The notes beneath the pieces are model-generated. The model was not told where the DNA came from. It did not search any database and worked only from the letters and a program-made list of their open reading frames with translations. This document shows positions 1 to 8,279 of a DNA stretch of 64,000 bases, one piece after another. How positions within the stretch are numbered: the stretch's first letter is position 1; the number at the start of each line of letters is the position of its first letter. The position numbers and the translations under genes are program-made. Origin of the DNA: Streptomyces massasporeus (GTDB taxonomy: Bacteria > Actinomycetota > Actinomycetes > Streptomycetales > Streptomycetaceae); NCBI RefSeq assembly GCF_014648995.1, contig NZ_BMSE01000016.1:163273-227272 (forward strand), given 5' to 3'.

Positions 1-131
1 CAAAGGCCCCCACCGGCCGTCGGCACCAGAAGGACCGAGCGCCGCATCTCACCGACCAGCGCACGAGGGTCACCGACTCCCCTTCTCTGCTCGGCGATTC
101 GCTCGGCGAGCGCTGTCCTGGTCTGCTGCAC
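1..131 (-). CDS. Partial SseB-like protein (N-terminus only)
   Basis: The gene runs off the left edge and only about 43 N-terminal codons are present. I chose GTG at 131 because a strong ribosome binding site (AGGAGGGGGAG) lies just upstream on the minus strand. An in-frame ATG further upstream is possible but lacks such a site. The visible peptide ends in a segment reading SVLLVPTAGGGL, like the start of the SseB-type domain found in many Streptomyces hypothetical proteins (a hydrophobic strand followed by a glycine-rich turn). That assignment rests on a short segment and is tentative. Codon use is normal for the genus. Confidence 0.45.
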   Translation of the reverse strand, partial: MQQTRTALAERIAEQRRGVGDPRALVGEMRRSVLLVPTAGGGL

Positions 132-707
132 GGCCTCTCCCCCTCCTAGGTGACTGATGGCACCGTAGATCACGAAGACGCACGCGAACATGTCGGCGGT
201 TCTCCTGGAAGCTCATCATGGCCCTGCATGGCGCCCTCAGTTCGAGACCGCTGTGGAGACAGGGCCAGTCCTCACGTGCAGTTTCGCGCCATGGGCCGGA
301 TGTGCAGGTTCGAACATGTCCGTCACGCGGCCGCCCGGGTGCGGGACGCGAGTTGGGGGAGGCGTCCCGGATCTGGCGATGTGCAGCGGCAACTCCACGA
401 GCCCCTGCGTGGGGACCTGCAACAGGTGCATCCGGCAGGCGCCGCCGGGACTTCTCCCGTACAGCGCGAGGTATCACCGCCGTGGTCGGGGAACTGGTGG
501 CTGACGTCCTGTTGGCTCGCCTGGTCGAAGCGGTTGAGTAAGGAACCTGTCCCGGCCGGTCGTGACGCTCGTTTGACGCTCCGAGTGCCCGAAGGCGCCT
601 CCGGCAGACCGGAAACTGCAGCTGACCTGCTGGTATGTCACGAACATCGTATTGCGGCATGTTTCCGATGACGCACCATGTTGAGTGTGTGGCGATTCTC
701 GAGCCTG
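132..707. other. Intergenic, no convincing gene
   Basis: Several overlapping frames are open here, as expected at this GC content, but none has a good start, codon bias and recognisable protein together. The plus-strand frame ending at 541 has a plausible C-terminal helix (ELVADVLLARLVEAVE) and could be the tail of a decayed gene. The stretch from about 559 on is copy A of a diverged repeat that recurs at about 12.85 kb. Confidence 0.5.
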
Positions 708-735
708 CTAAGAAGGGGCTCTGACCTGCGGTTCT
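559..735. repeat. Diverged intergenic repeat, copy A
   Basis: The copy starts with the direct-repeat core TGACGCTCGTTTGACGCT at about 563-580. It ends with a block around 665-735 containing TTCCGATGACG, a CATGTTGAGTG-like stretch and GGGCTCTGACCTGC. The same succession, diverged, occurs at 12852-13005, and the core alone recurs near 13122-13140. Both copies border Rhs or ABC remnants, so this looks like an old duplicated boundary rather than a coding sequence. Confidence 0.5.
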
Positions 736-839
736 TCTGAGTTGCTCAGGCACCGCCAGGTGGGCTCGACCTGTTTCCCGGAGTACATCACATGGAGCTG
801 GCACTTCCAGCTCGCGGCATCTGTGACCTGCGGTTTGGT

Positions 840-1213
840 CACGTCCAGCAGTTGGCTCTCCTGGATCGGGCACGGGAGGAAGGTCACCTGCGGCGCGCCC
901 GTGCGGGGATGGCGGGCCACCTCGCTTGTCACGCCGTAGACCTCGGCCAGCAGCCGGGACGTGAGGATCTCCACAGGGACGTCCAACTGGTGACGGATGT
1001 CGAGGCGGTTGGTCGGCTCGTCCAGGACGAGGAGGGAGGACCGCTGGGCGAGGACGCGGGCGATGAGGACACGCCGGCGTTCGCCGCCGGAGAGTCGGTC
1101 GAAGGGGCGATCGGCCAGGTTGGTGCGTCCACCGCGTCCAGGGCCGTCTCGATCAGTTCGACGTCCTCGGGGGTGTCGCGGTCGAGCAGGCGTTTGTGCG
1201 GGGTGCGGCCCAT
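840..1213 (-). pseudogene. Decayed iron-siderophore ABC transporter ATPase (FecE-like)
   Basis: In one minus-strand frame the peptide MGRTPHKRLLDRDTPEDVEL is recognisable. The reading then shifts near 1115-1125 to another frame carrying FDRLSGGERRRVLIARVLAQ (the ABC signature), LLVLDEPTNRLDIRHQLDV (Walker B and D-loop) and a typical C-terminus, RHPRTGAPQVTFLP. The N-terminus with Walker A is missing. About 30-40 residues are also missing between the D-loop and LLAEVYGV, where the switch histidine of an intact FecE-type ATPase would lie. With a frameshift, an internal deletion and a 5' loss, this cannot make a working ATPase. Confidence 0.75.
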
Positions 1214-1224
1214 CGCGAGGTGCC

Positions 1225-1570
1225 GTCGGGCCGCTGAACTCGGGGGTCCTGGCGCGGGGAACGACCCCGCCGTCCCTCATGTACGCGTACACGTCGGAGG
1301 CGACTGTTTGTTCGATCTGGTTGGGCTTCAAGTTGGTGGTCCGCAGATCGTTCGTGGTTCCGTCCGGGCCGGGCTCGGTCGTAGTCGTGGCCGGTTTCCG
1401 AGCGCCGCTGGTCCTCGCCCACCATGGCGGAGCGTTTGAGATCCTGCCCCTCGCCTTTGGAGGTGTACTCGCCCATGGCCGGGCCGTCGCCGTTCGGGTA
1501 CGGCGACAGGCCGAAGGGGTCGCAAACGGTGTGCGGGTTGGGCATGTAGGCGACCGCCGACCGCCCGCAC
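1225..1570 (-). pseudogene. Rhs/YD-repeat protein C-terminal remnant
   Basis: Read on the minus strand, the segment AYMPNPHTVCDPFGLSPY matches the hallmark junction at the end of Rhs/YD-repeat core domains (NP-x-x-x-DPFGL), after which the variable toxin part begins. The following residues are hydrophilic and unrecognised and run into the ABC-ATPase remnant without a clean stop. No repeat domain lies upstream, since an EF-hand gene starts at once. This is therefore a stranded toxin-tip fragment. Other Rhs fragments lie at 13.15-13.33 kb and 14.75-15.46 kb. Confidence 0.5.
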
Positions 1571-1602
1571 AGCAGTGGTGTGGGCGGTCGGATCCCGGGC
1601 TG

Positions 1603-2154
1603 TCAGGCTGTGACCCTGCCGAAGAGGTGGTTGGCAGGAGCATCCGGGTCGTTGCCGTAGAAGAACTCGGTGAGGGCCTGGTGGAATTCGGCGCGGTCCA
1701 GCCCACCGGAGCCGTCCCTGTCCAGAGCGGCGAAGATCGTGGCGCAGTCCTCGCCGGGCACACCGGCGACCGAGTCGAACATCTGCTGGAACTCGGCCTG
1801 GTCGATCTTGCCGTCCGCGTTGAGGTCGACGAGGTCGAAGAAGCAGTCGGTGACCGGCGCGATTTGCTGCGGATAGAGGGCGGGGTCGGTCAGGACGCTC
1901 CTGAAGCCTTCGGTCATCTCCCGCAGATCGACCTTCCCGTCACCGTCCTGGTCCATGGGGGCGATCACATTCGTCCAGAACCCGTCCATTCCCTCGATGA
2001 GTCGGCGGGCGGTCGCGGAGTCCGGCGCGGCGTCTCGGGCGGCGATGTAGCGCTCGCTCATCGCGCGGACGTCTTGCTGGGTGATGAACCCGTCGCCGTC
2101 GACGTCGGCGCCCCTGAACCACTGGCCGTACTTGAGGTCTTGAAGTGCAGTCAC
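1603..2154 (-). CDS. EF-hand calcium-binding protein (calerythrin-like)
   Basis: A 183-residue soluble protein with four EF-hand loops: DVDGDGFITQQD (17-28), DQDGDGKVDLRE (68-79), DLNADGKIDQAE (110-121) and DRDGSGGLDRAE (145-156). All four have acidic residues at loop positions 1, 3 and 5 and Gly at position 6. Position 12 is Glu in three loops and Asp in the first, so at least three should bind calcium well. Length and spacing match actinobacterial calerythrin/CabB-type Ca2+ buffers or sensors. There is no signal peptide or membrane segment, so it should be cytosolic. The gene stands alone between an Rhs remnant and the molybdopterin enzyme. Confidence 0.9.
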   Translation of the reverse strand: MTALQDLKYGQWFRGADVDGDGFITQQDVRAMSERYIAARDAAPDSATARRLIEGMDGFWTNVIAPMDQDGDGKVDLREMTEGFRSVLTDPALYPQQIAPVTDCFFDLVDLNADGKIDQAEFQQMFDSVAGVPGEDCATIFAALDRDGSGGLDRAEFHQALTEFFYGNDPDAPANHLFGRVTA

Positions 2155-2288
2155 GACTGCGCACAGTATTCATCTGATTACGCAAATGCAACACGGGGAG
2201 TGGAGCCTCTGGCAGCCGGGGCGGCCCGCTGCGCGCTTGACGACGGCGAACACGAAGGACCTGCTCGAAGAGGCAGGCAGCTTGCGTG

Positions 2289-4598
2289 TCAGTGTTCGAG
2301 GTGTGGTGGTGCGAAGGCGAGCACATCCGGAAGGGGGCCGTCGTAGAGCTCGACGTCGACGAGCGCGCTGTGGGCGCTCGGTCCCTGGGACAGGCGCGAG
2401 CACCCTCGGTCGGCCGTGAGGGTGTTCGGATTGCCGTGGCGGTCCAAGGTGCCGCTCCGGCCCGGCTGGGCCGGGTCCCACCATGCTCCGGTGGACAGTT
2501 GGATGACGCCTGGCATGACGTCGTCCGACAGGACTGCGCCTGCCAGGCAGCTGCCGCGGTCGTTGTGGACACGTACGATCATGCCGTTCTCGATGCCGCG
2601 GGACGCGGCGTCCAGCGGATTGATCGTCACGGGCTCACGGCCACGGATCTTCGACTTGAGGCTGTGGCCGCCGTTGTCGTACTGGCTGTGCAGGCGTGAG
2701 GCGGGCTGATTCGAGATCAAGTGCAGCGGGAATCGGTCCGACAGGCCGGCACGGAGCCACTCCACTGGTTCGAACCACGTCGGATGCCCGGTGCAGTCGT
2801 CGTAGCCGAACGAGTCGATCTCCTCGGAGAAGATCTCGATCCGGCCCGACGGGGTCGTAAGGGGAAAACGCTGCGGATCTGCGCGGAGCGCCTCGAAGCT
2901 GCCGGGGAACGGGCCGCTCAGCGCCGGCAGCTCAGCCGTGGAGCTTCGCCAGAAGTCGTCGAAGCTCGGCAAGGCCCCGTCGTCGCCGAGGTCGGCCCTC
3001 GTCTGCTCGTAGAGGTGCCTGACCCATTCGATCTCGGAGCGTGACTGCGTGAACTCGCGCTCGTATCCGAGCCGGGAGGCCAGGGCGGTGAAGATGTGGT
3101 GGTCGGTGCGTGACTCGCCCGCCGGCTCACGGACTTTCGGCATCGCGACGAGGTGGGGGTCGGAGAATCCGGCGGCGAAGTCGTCGCGCTCCAGGCTGGT
3201 GGCGACGGGAAGGACGATGTCGGCGAACTTGGCCGTGGTGTTCCACCAGGCTTCGTGAACCACCACCGTGTCAGGGGTCTGCCAGGCGCGGGTCAAGCGG
3301 TGGAGATCTTGGTGGTGATGGAACGGGTTCCCTCCGCACCAGTAGATCAGGCGGAGCTCGGGCAAGGTCAGGCGCCGGCCGTCGTAGTCGATGGTCTTGC
3401 CCGGATGCAGCAGGGTGTCGGCGATCCGTGCGACAGGGATGAAATCCGCCACAGGGTTGGGAACCCGGGGAATCGACGCCACGGAGGGCCGGCCGGGGGC
3501 GACGCCGGTCGCGTCCATCGTCGCGTAGCCCGCGCCCCAGCCGCAGCCGGGCCGCCCCATCGAGCCCGCCATGGCAGCCAGCACGACCGACATCCAGATC
3601 GGCTGTTCGCCGTGGTCCGCCCGCTGTATCGCGTAGTTGACCATGATGAGCGAACGGTGCGTGGACAGGCGGCGAGCCAGTTCAGTGATCGTGTCCCGGC
3701 TTATGCCCGTGATCCTCGCTGCCCAGGCGGCATCCTTGGCGACGCCGTCGAGTTCGCCGGTCAAGTAGGAGGAGAAGCGGTCGAACCCGACGCAGCAACG
3801 GCGAAGGAAGTCCTCGTCGTGCCAGCCGTTGACCAGCATGGTGTGTGCGATGCCGAGCATCGCGGCGGTGTCGGTGTTGGGGATGACGGGCAGCCACTCG
3901 GCGTCGAGGAAACCGGCGGTGTCGCTGCGGATAGGGCTGATGTTCACGAACCGCACCCCGGCCGCACGGCACTTTCGCTGAAGGTCCTGCGTCTGGTGTC
4001 TGGCCAGTCCGCCGGGGTTGATCTGGCTGTTCTTGAGGGCCAGCCCTCCGAACGCCACCACAAGCTCACAGTTGTCGGCGATCTCGTCCCACATCGGCAT
4101 CCGGGACTGGTAGCTCCACGGAGCTCCGCCGATCACATGGGGGAGGATGACCTCCAAAGCCGCGGTGCTGTACGTGTTGCGAGAGTCGGTGTATCCCCCG
4201 CCCAACGCCAGGAACCGGTGGAGTTGCCCCTGGGCGTTGTGGAACGCGCCCGCACTCGCCCAGCCGTAGGAGCCGCCGAACACGGCGCTGTCTCCGTGCT
4301 GTGAACGCACTCGGCGCAGTTCCTCGCTCACCAGGGTGATCGCGTCGTCCCAGCTCACCTCCACGAAGGCGTCCGTGCCCCTGGCCGTGTCGTGGGCGCG
4401 CGGCAGGCCGTTCAGCCAGCCCTTGCGCACCGCGGGGCGCAACACGCGGGCGCTGTCGTCGGCGGCTGTCACCATTCCGGGTCCGATGGGCGACGGCGCG
4501 GGGTCGTCGCCCCTCGGCTCGATTCGCACCAGCCGACCAGAGTCAACCACCGCGACAAAACTGCCCCAGTGCGTCGCAACCGTCATGCGTCGTTCCAC
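2289..4598 (-). CDS. Molybdopterin-dependent oxidoreductase, BisC/TorA (DMSO reductase) family
   Basis: A 769-residue protein covering the whole DMSO-reductase-family fold, from an N-terminal ATHWGSF motif to the C-terminal dinucleotide-binding barrel (SRLHSQYDNG region near residue 640). The motif YGWASAG at 111-117 places a serine (Ser115) where S- and N-oxide reductases have the serine ligand to Mo. Nitrate reductases and formate dehydrogenases have Cys, Asp or Sec there. There is no N-terminal [4Fe-4S] cysteine cluster and no Tat signal, so it resembles cytosolic biotin/methionine sulfoxide or N-oxide reductases (BisC type) more than periplasmic TorA. The substrate cannot be told. GTG at 4598 and ATG at 4586 are both possible starts. 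Confidence 0.88.
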   Translation of the reverse strand: MERRMTVATHWGSFVAVVDSGRLVRIEPRGDDPAPSPIGPGMVTAADDSARVLRPAVRKGWLNGLPRAHDTARGTDAFVEVSWDDAITLVSEELRRVRSQHGDSAVFGGSYGWASAGAFHNAQGQLHRFLALGGGYTDSRNTYSTAALEVILPHVIGGAPWSYQSRMPMWDEIADNCELVVAFGGLALKNSQINPGGLARHQTQDLQRKCRAAGVRFVNISPIRSDTAGFLDAEWLPVIPNTDTAAMLGIAHTMLVNGWHDEDFLRRCCVGFDRFSSYLTGELDGVAKDAAWAARITGISRDTITELARRLSTHRSLIMVNYAIQRADHGEQPIWMSVVLAAMAGSMGRPGCGWGAGYATMDATGVAPGRPSVASIPRVPNPVADFIPVARIADTLLHPGKTIDYDGRRLTLPELRLIYWCGGNPFHHHQDLHRLTRAWQTPDTVVVHEAWWNTTAKFADIVLPVATSLERDDFAAGFSDPHLVAMPKVREPAGESRTDHHIFTALASRLGYEREFTQSRSEIEWVRHLYEQTRADLGDDGALPSFDDFWRSSTAELPALSGPFPGSFEALRADPQRFPLTTPSGRIEIFSEEIDSFGYDDCTGHPTWFEPVEWLRAGLSDRFPLHLISNQPASRLHSQYDNGGHSLKSKIRGREPVTINPLDAASRGIENGMIVRVHNDRGSCLAGAVLSDDVMPGVIQLSTGAWWDPAQPGRSGTLDRHGNPNTLTADRGCSRLSQGPSAHSALVDVELYDGPLPDVLAFAPPHLEH

Positions 4599-4914
4599 GA
4601 TGCATCAACCCCGTCTCTGAACTTCCCCGGCTCTGGGACAGCGGCCACTCATGTCACAGGGGCTCCACGTCAGTTGACGGGCCGCAGGACACAGACTCCC
4701 CCTGCGGCCCGCTGCCCAACCCTGTAGGTGCACGAGCCTCCCAACGGCCGCACGGAAGCGCCGTCCGCGTCGACTCGCCTCACGGAGCATGTGTCGTCAC
4801 GGGCCGGCAATACGACCGGCGGCACGGTATCCATCCCCACCTCCCGAGATCTCCCGCCCGCCGCAGCCGCCGAACGGGAAGACCCTGGCAGCCGGGTCGG
4901 CGGAGCAGGGCACG
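4599..4914. other. Intergenic spacer
   Basis: About 315 bases lie between the promoter side of the molybdopterin gene and the end of the phosphatase gene. Short open frames on both strands have poor codon bias and no recognisable motif. I see no gene. The molybdopterin gene promoter should lie near its right-hand start, but no convincing -10/-35 pair stands out. Confidence 0.5.
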
Positions 4915-6495
4915 TCAGGACGGTGAGGGGAAGCGGACGGTGAGCAGGGCCCGGTCGTCGGGGAACGCCGCCTCGGGCTGGTGGTGCAGGAATCGGTCGC
5001 ACAGCTCGGCGATGTCCAGGCCGCTGGTGGTGCGGGCGAAATCGGTCAGTCGCCGCATCCCGATGGCGAGGTCTTCGCGACGGCGCTCGATCAGCCCGTC
5101 GGTGTACAGCAGCAGCGTGTCGCTCTCGGCCACGGTGGTGTCGGCCTGCCGGTAGCGGATGCCCCGGACGGGGCCGAGGGGCGGGGAAGTGGCGTGGGCG
5201 AGGTAGGTGCTGGAGCCGTCGGCGTGGATGAGCAGCGGCGGCGGGTGGCCGGCGGTGGCGTACATCAGGGTGCGGGTGCGGCGATCGAAGACCAGGTAGC
5301 AGGCGGTGGCCATCCGCCCTGGGTGATAACGGCCGAGGAAGGTGTTGACTTCGTCGAGGACGGCGGCGGGGTCGGTGCCGCAGCGCGGCACGATGTTGCG
5401 CAGGGCGGCGGTGATCTGTGCCATGACGGTCGCTTCGCGCAGTCCGTGACCGGCGACGTCGCCGATGCTCAGGCCGATGTGATCGGAGTCCACGTCGTAG
5501 ACGTCGTACCAGTCGCCGCCGACCGAGAGCAGGTCACTGCCCGGGGCGTAGCAGGTGGCCGACTCCAGACCGGGCAGCTGTGGCAGCTGGGGCAGCAGAC
5601 TGAGCTGCAGGCGTTCGGCGACCCGGTGCTCGTGCTCGTGCAGCCCGGCCCGGCGCAGAGCCTGGGCGATCTGCTGGGCGACCGCTGTCACATGCTCGGG
5701 AGCGGTGGCGCTGAGCGAACCGTAGACGATCAGCATGCCCAGGGGGACGCCGTCCGCCTCCAGGGACAGGGCCAGGGGAACCGCGTCCGCGGCTTCACGA
5801 GTGAGCGGGCCGTCCGAGGAAGAGGGCCGGTCCAGGTCGGTCCAGCCGCCCGCGCCGACCGGAAGGCCGTTGTCCTCCGGCTGTAGGGGCGGTACCAGCC
5901 GTGACGAGTGCAGATAGAGCTCCGCCGCGGTGGCCCCCAGGGCTGCCGGCGCCACCTCGCTGACAGCGCGGGAGACCTCCGCGAGAGTGATCGCTCCGGC
6001 CAGGGCGGCGGTCAGGTCGTACAGGTGCTGCAACCGGGCACGGGCGGCCTGTTCTGCGGCCAGCAGCCGCGCCCGGTCCACTTCTGTGGCCCGGCGGAAG
6101 GCCACCTCCCGGTTCAGCGCCTCCACCTGCTGGCTGAGCACGACGAACCGGTCCGACGCCCCGGCCTCGACGAGATGCAGCTGCACGGCCGGCTGCGGGC
6201 CGTCCCACCACGTGGCCCGCGCCCCGTGACAGCGAAAGCGCCGCGTGCGGCCGTCGGCGTCCTTGAGGACCAGCGCGCCGGGCACGGGACTGCCGCTGCG
6301 CAGCCACACAGCAAACTGCTGACGCAGCTGCGGGGTGTCGTCCGGCCGTAGATCGAACACGCTGGCGCCCGGGCGCAGCCGGTCGTCACAGCGGCGGGCA
6401 GCGGGGTTGGCGGCCAGCACGCGGCCGTCGGCCCCGCACAACAGCACCGGATGGGGCAGCGGTCTGGTGATGGCCCGGAAGAGGCCAAGGGTCAT
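4915..6495 (-). CDS. SpoIIE-type PP2C serine phosphatase with PAS-like and GAF domains
   Basis: A 526-residue phosphatase of the partner-switching (RsbU/SpoIIE) class, expected to dephosphorylate a STAS anti-anti-sigma factor. Residues 1-115 form a PAS-like sensor. A helical linker (about 120-165, rich in RLLAAEQAARARL) leads to a GAF-like domain (about 165-290). The C-terminal PP2C domain starts near 300. It carries the metal-binding motifs GGDWYDVYDVDSDHIGLSIG and DVAGHG, then GHPPPLL and a terminal PDDRALLTV. There are no membrane segments. Its start overlaps the stop of the upstream MetOD-like gene by 4 bases (ATGA), so the two are translationally coupled. The sensed signal is unknown. 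Confidence 0.9.
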   Translation of the reverse strand: MTLGLFRAITRPLPHPVLLCGADGRVLAANPAARRCDDRLRPGASVFDLRPDDTPQLRQQFAVWLRSGSPVPGALVLKDADGRTRRFRCHGARATWWDGPQPAVQLHLVEAGASDRFVVLSQQVEALNREVAFRRATEVDRARLLAAEQAARARLQHLYDLTAALAGAITLAEVSRAVSEVAPAALGATAAELYLHSSRLVPPLQPEDNGLPVGAGGWTDLDRPSSSDGPLTREAADAVPLALSLEADGVPLGMLIVYGSLSATAPEHVTAVAQQIAQALRRAGLHEHEHRVAERLQLSLLPQLPQLPGLESATCYAPGSDLLSVGGDWYDVYDVDSDHIGLSIGDVAGHGLREATVMAQITAALRNIVPRCGTDPAAVLDEVNTFLGRYHPGRMATACYLVFDRRTRTLMYATAGHPPPLLIHADGSSTYLAHATSPPLGPVRGIRYRQADTTVAESDTLLLYTDGLIERRREDLAIGMRRLTDFARTTSGLDIAELCDRFLHHQPEAAFPDDRALLTVRFPSPS

Positions 6496-7022
6496 GGAGC
6501 CACAGCCCGGTCGCCGAAGTACTCACGGCCACTCACCGTCTCGACATCCACGTCGGGCACCAGGTGCACCACCACTCGGCAGCCCGCGTCGCCGCGCGCG
6601 ATGGTCTCCTCCAACTCCACCCGCGCGTAGCCCAGATTGCGGGCGGCGACGGTACCGAAGACGTTGGACGTCATCATGCACATCGACTCCCGGCCCACCA
6701 CCTTCTCCGCGAACGGGCACACCCGGTTGCCCAGCACGATCTTCGTGTCGTCGTGCTCGATGACGTAGAAGTCACCCTTGATACGACGCTTGAGGTCCAC
6801 CAGCGCCTCGGCGACCTGCTCACCCGTGAGACGGTCGGTTCCCAGTGCCTTGAGGTACATCTCGTCGATCTGCGTGCCGACGGCCTGCCCCACCAGGCTG
6901 ACGTAGCCGGACGCCTCCTCCAGACCGATCACCGACTCCAGCGACGTCGCCAACTCACGCACCAGAGTGCGCAGGAACACATCACGGTCCAGCGGAATCT
7001 CCACATCCGAAATCTGTTCCAT
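6492..7022 (-). CDS. MetOD/V4R-like sensory protein coupled to the phosphatase
   Basis: A 176-residue protein starting at ATG 7022, chosen for the GAGGGAG ribosome binding site about 8 bases upstream. The longer frame from 7106 adds an unlikely leader. It resembles the methanogen-output-domain (MetOD1, hydrocarbon/V4R-like) family: an N-terminal helical part, then NRVCPFAEKVVGRESMC with two conserved cysteines, and a C-terminal strand-rich part. Such proteins often sit next to PP2C phosphatases and histidine kinases in Streptomyces and probably present a signal to them. Here it is the first gene of a two-gene operon, overlapping the phosphatase start. The ligand and direct role are inferred. 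Confidence 0.7.
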   Translation of the reverse strand: MEQISDVEIPLDRDVFLRTLVRELATSLESVIGLEEASGYVSLVGQAVGTQIDEMYLKALGTDRLTGEQVAEALVDLKRRIKGDFYVIEHDDTKIVLGNRVCPFAEKVVGRESMCMMTSNVFGTVAARNLGYARVELEETIARGDAGCRVVVHLVPDVDVETVSGREYFGDRAVAP

Positions 7023-7289
7023 GCCGGCTCCCTCGTCCTCGGGCCCCGGTGGCAGCGCGACCGGCGTGGCCTCATGTCGTGTGCGGGAGTGATTCTGCCA
7101 GCGCACTCCAGCCCGCCACCACCAGTCCCGTCGACAGCGGCGATCAACCCTTCACAGGATCAGCCCGTCACCCGACGACACAGATGGTTCACCAGGCAGG
7201 CAGGGGTAACCCGGCAGACGACTGCGACCGGCTGTACGCAGCGCCAGCCGGCGGCAGAGCAGGGCCGCCACCCAGGCTGGAGGAACCTC

Positions 7290-7694
7290 GTGAACGGCGA
7301 ACCGACCATCCCGTCCTGCGAGTCGCGCTTCCCCGCTGTTACGGCGAGCATCGCGGCCGCCCGGCACTGGGTCCGCGACTGCGTGGAAGGTTTCGGCGGT
7401 CCGCTGCACCAGCACCGGATGATCCAGACCGCCGAACTGCTCGTCTCGGAACTGATCACCAATGCCATCCGCCATGGCGTCGGCCCACCCCTGATCCGGC
7501 TCACCTGGAACGGCCGGCTGCTGCGCATCGCGGTCAGCGATGACAGCGACCGCCGGCCGCGCATGCGTGCCACCAAGAACACCGAGCCCGGCGGCTTCGG
7601 CATGCAGCTCCTCGAACGGCTCGCGCACCGCTGGGGTGTCACCCCGCGCCACCCCGGCAAAACGGTCTGGGCGGAACTCAGCCTCGCTCCCTGA
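7290..7694 (+). CDS. ATP-binding anti-sigma-type serine kinase (HATPase_c_2, RsbW-like)
   Basis: A 134-residue protein from a GTG at 7290 preceded by GGAGG. It is the GHKL ATPase fold used by RsbW/SpoIIAB-like kinases. TAELLVSELITNAIRHG is the N-box, VSDDSDRRPR the G1 region and GGFGMQLLERLAHRWG the G2 region. No other domain is present. It should bind a sigma factor or phosphorylate a STAS partner. Several candidates for both lie within 4 kb, including the STAS protein at 7.9 kb and the SigB-type factor at 9.3 kb. It is divergent from the MetOD/phosphatase operon. Confidence 0.85.
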   Translation: MNGEPTIPSCESRFPAVTASIAAARHWVRDCVEGFGGPLHQHRMIQTAELLVSELITNAIRHGVGPPLIRLTWNGRLLRIAVSDDSDRRPRMRATKNTEPGGFGMQLLERLAHRWGVTPRHPGKTVWAELSLAP

Positions 7695-7922
7695 GCTCGC
7701 CCTCCCGCCAAGCCTGAGTTGGCATGGGCGCCACTACAGGAGGACACGTACTCGGTCGCATGAGCTCCACCAGCTCACGCCGTCGGGACCCGCGCAGGTC
7801 AGGCCCGGCCCGATTCTCTCGCGTGGCCGGACTGGGCGTCCGCCGTGTCCTGACCGGGTATCGTGCATGGCGATCGATATGAGCCGCCGTGCGGCCGAGC
7901 CCGGGGAACTGGGGGCAAAAGC

Positions 7923-8279
7923 GTGGATGTCGCACCTGGCGTGGGCGGGCCCTCCGCCGCGCCGCCACGTGAGGCGGTACTGCAGATTAATCCGTTGCCC
8001 GACAGTTCGGGGCTGGGGGCGATCGGGGAGATCAGCATGAACACACGGACGGTCTGGCAGCAGGCGCTGCAGCAACTGGTCGAGCGTGGCACGGACGTGC
8101 ATCACGTGGATCTGTCCCGGGTGCGCTTCGTGGATGTGGCCGGCGTGACGGACCTTGCGGTCACCGCCCAGCGTCTCCCCGAGGGACAGCGGATCGTACT
8201 TCACCGACCTCCGGCGCAGCTGCCGCGCATCCTCGAACTCTTCTGGCCCGGGCTTTCCGTGATCGAGGTGGCTGCGTGA
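7923..8279 (+). CDS. STAS-domain anti-sigma factor antagonist
   Basis: A 118-residue STAS protein. HHVDLSRVRFVDVAGVTDL is the phosphorylation-loop region of SpoIIAA/RsbV proteins. The usual D-S-[ST]-G is here D-V-A-G, so the serine normally phosphorylated by the kinase is replaced (V or A at the key positions). It may be a non-phosphorylatable or constitutively active antagonist, or a structural partner. GTG at 7923 is the favoured start but the N-terminus is uncertain. Its stop overlaps the next gene's ATG (TGATG), implying translational coupling with the MEDS-HATPase protein. Confidence 0.75.
   Translation: MDVAPGVGGPSAAPPREAVLQINPLPDSSGLGAIGEISMNTRTVWQQALQQLVERGTDVHHVDLSRVRFVDVAGVTDLAVTAQRLPEGQRIVLHRPPAQLPRILELFWPGLSVIEVAA

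Noticed and set aside
997..2346. A 449-codon plus-strand frame over the EF-hand gene and ABC remnant
   Set aside because: It has no recognisable domain and its third-position bias is that of an antisense frame. The minus strand encodes clear EF-hands.
3153..4304. A 383-codon plus-strand frame inside the molybdopterin gene
   Set aside because: Shadow of the real minus-strand gene, without motifs.
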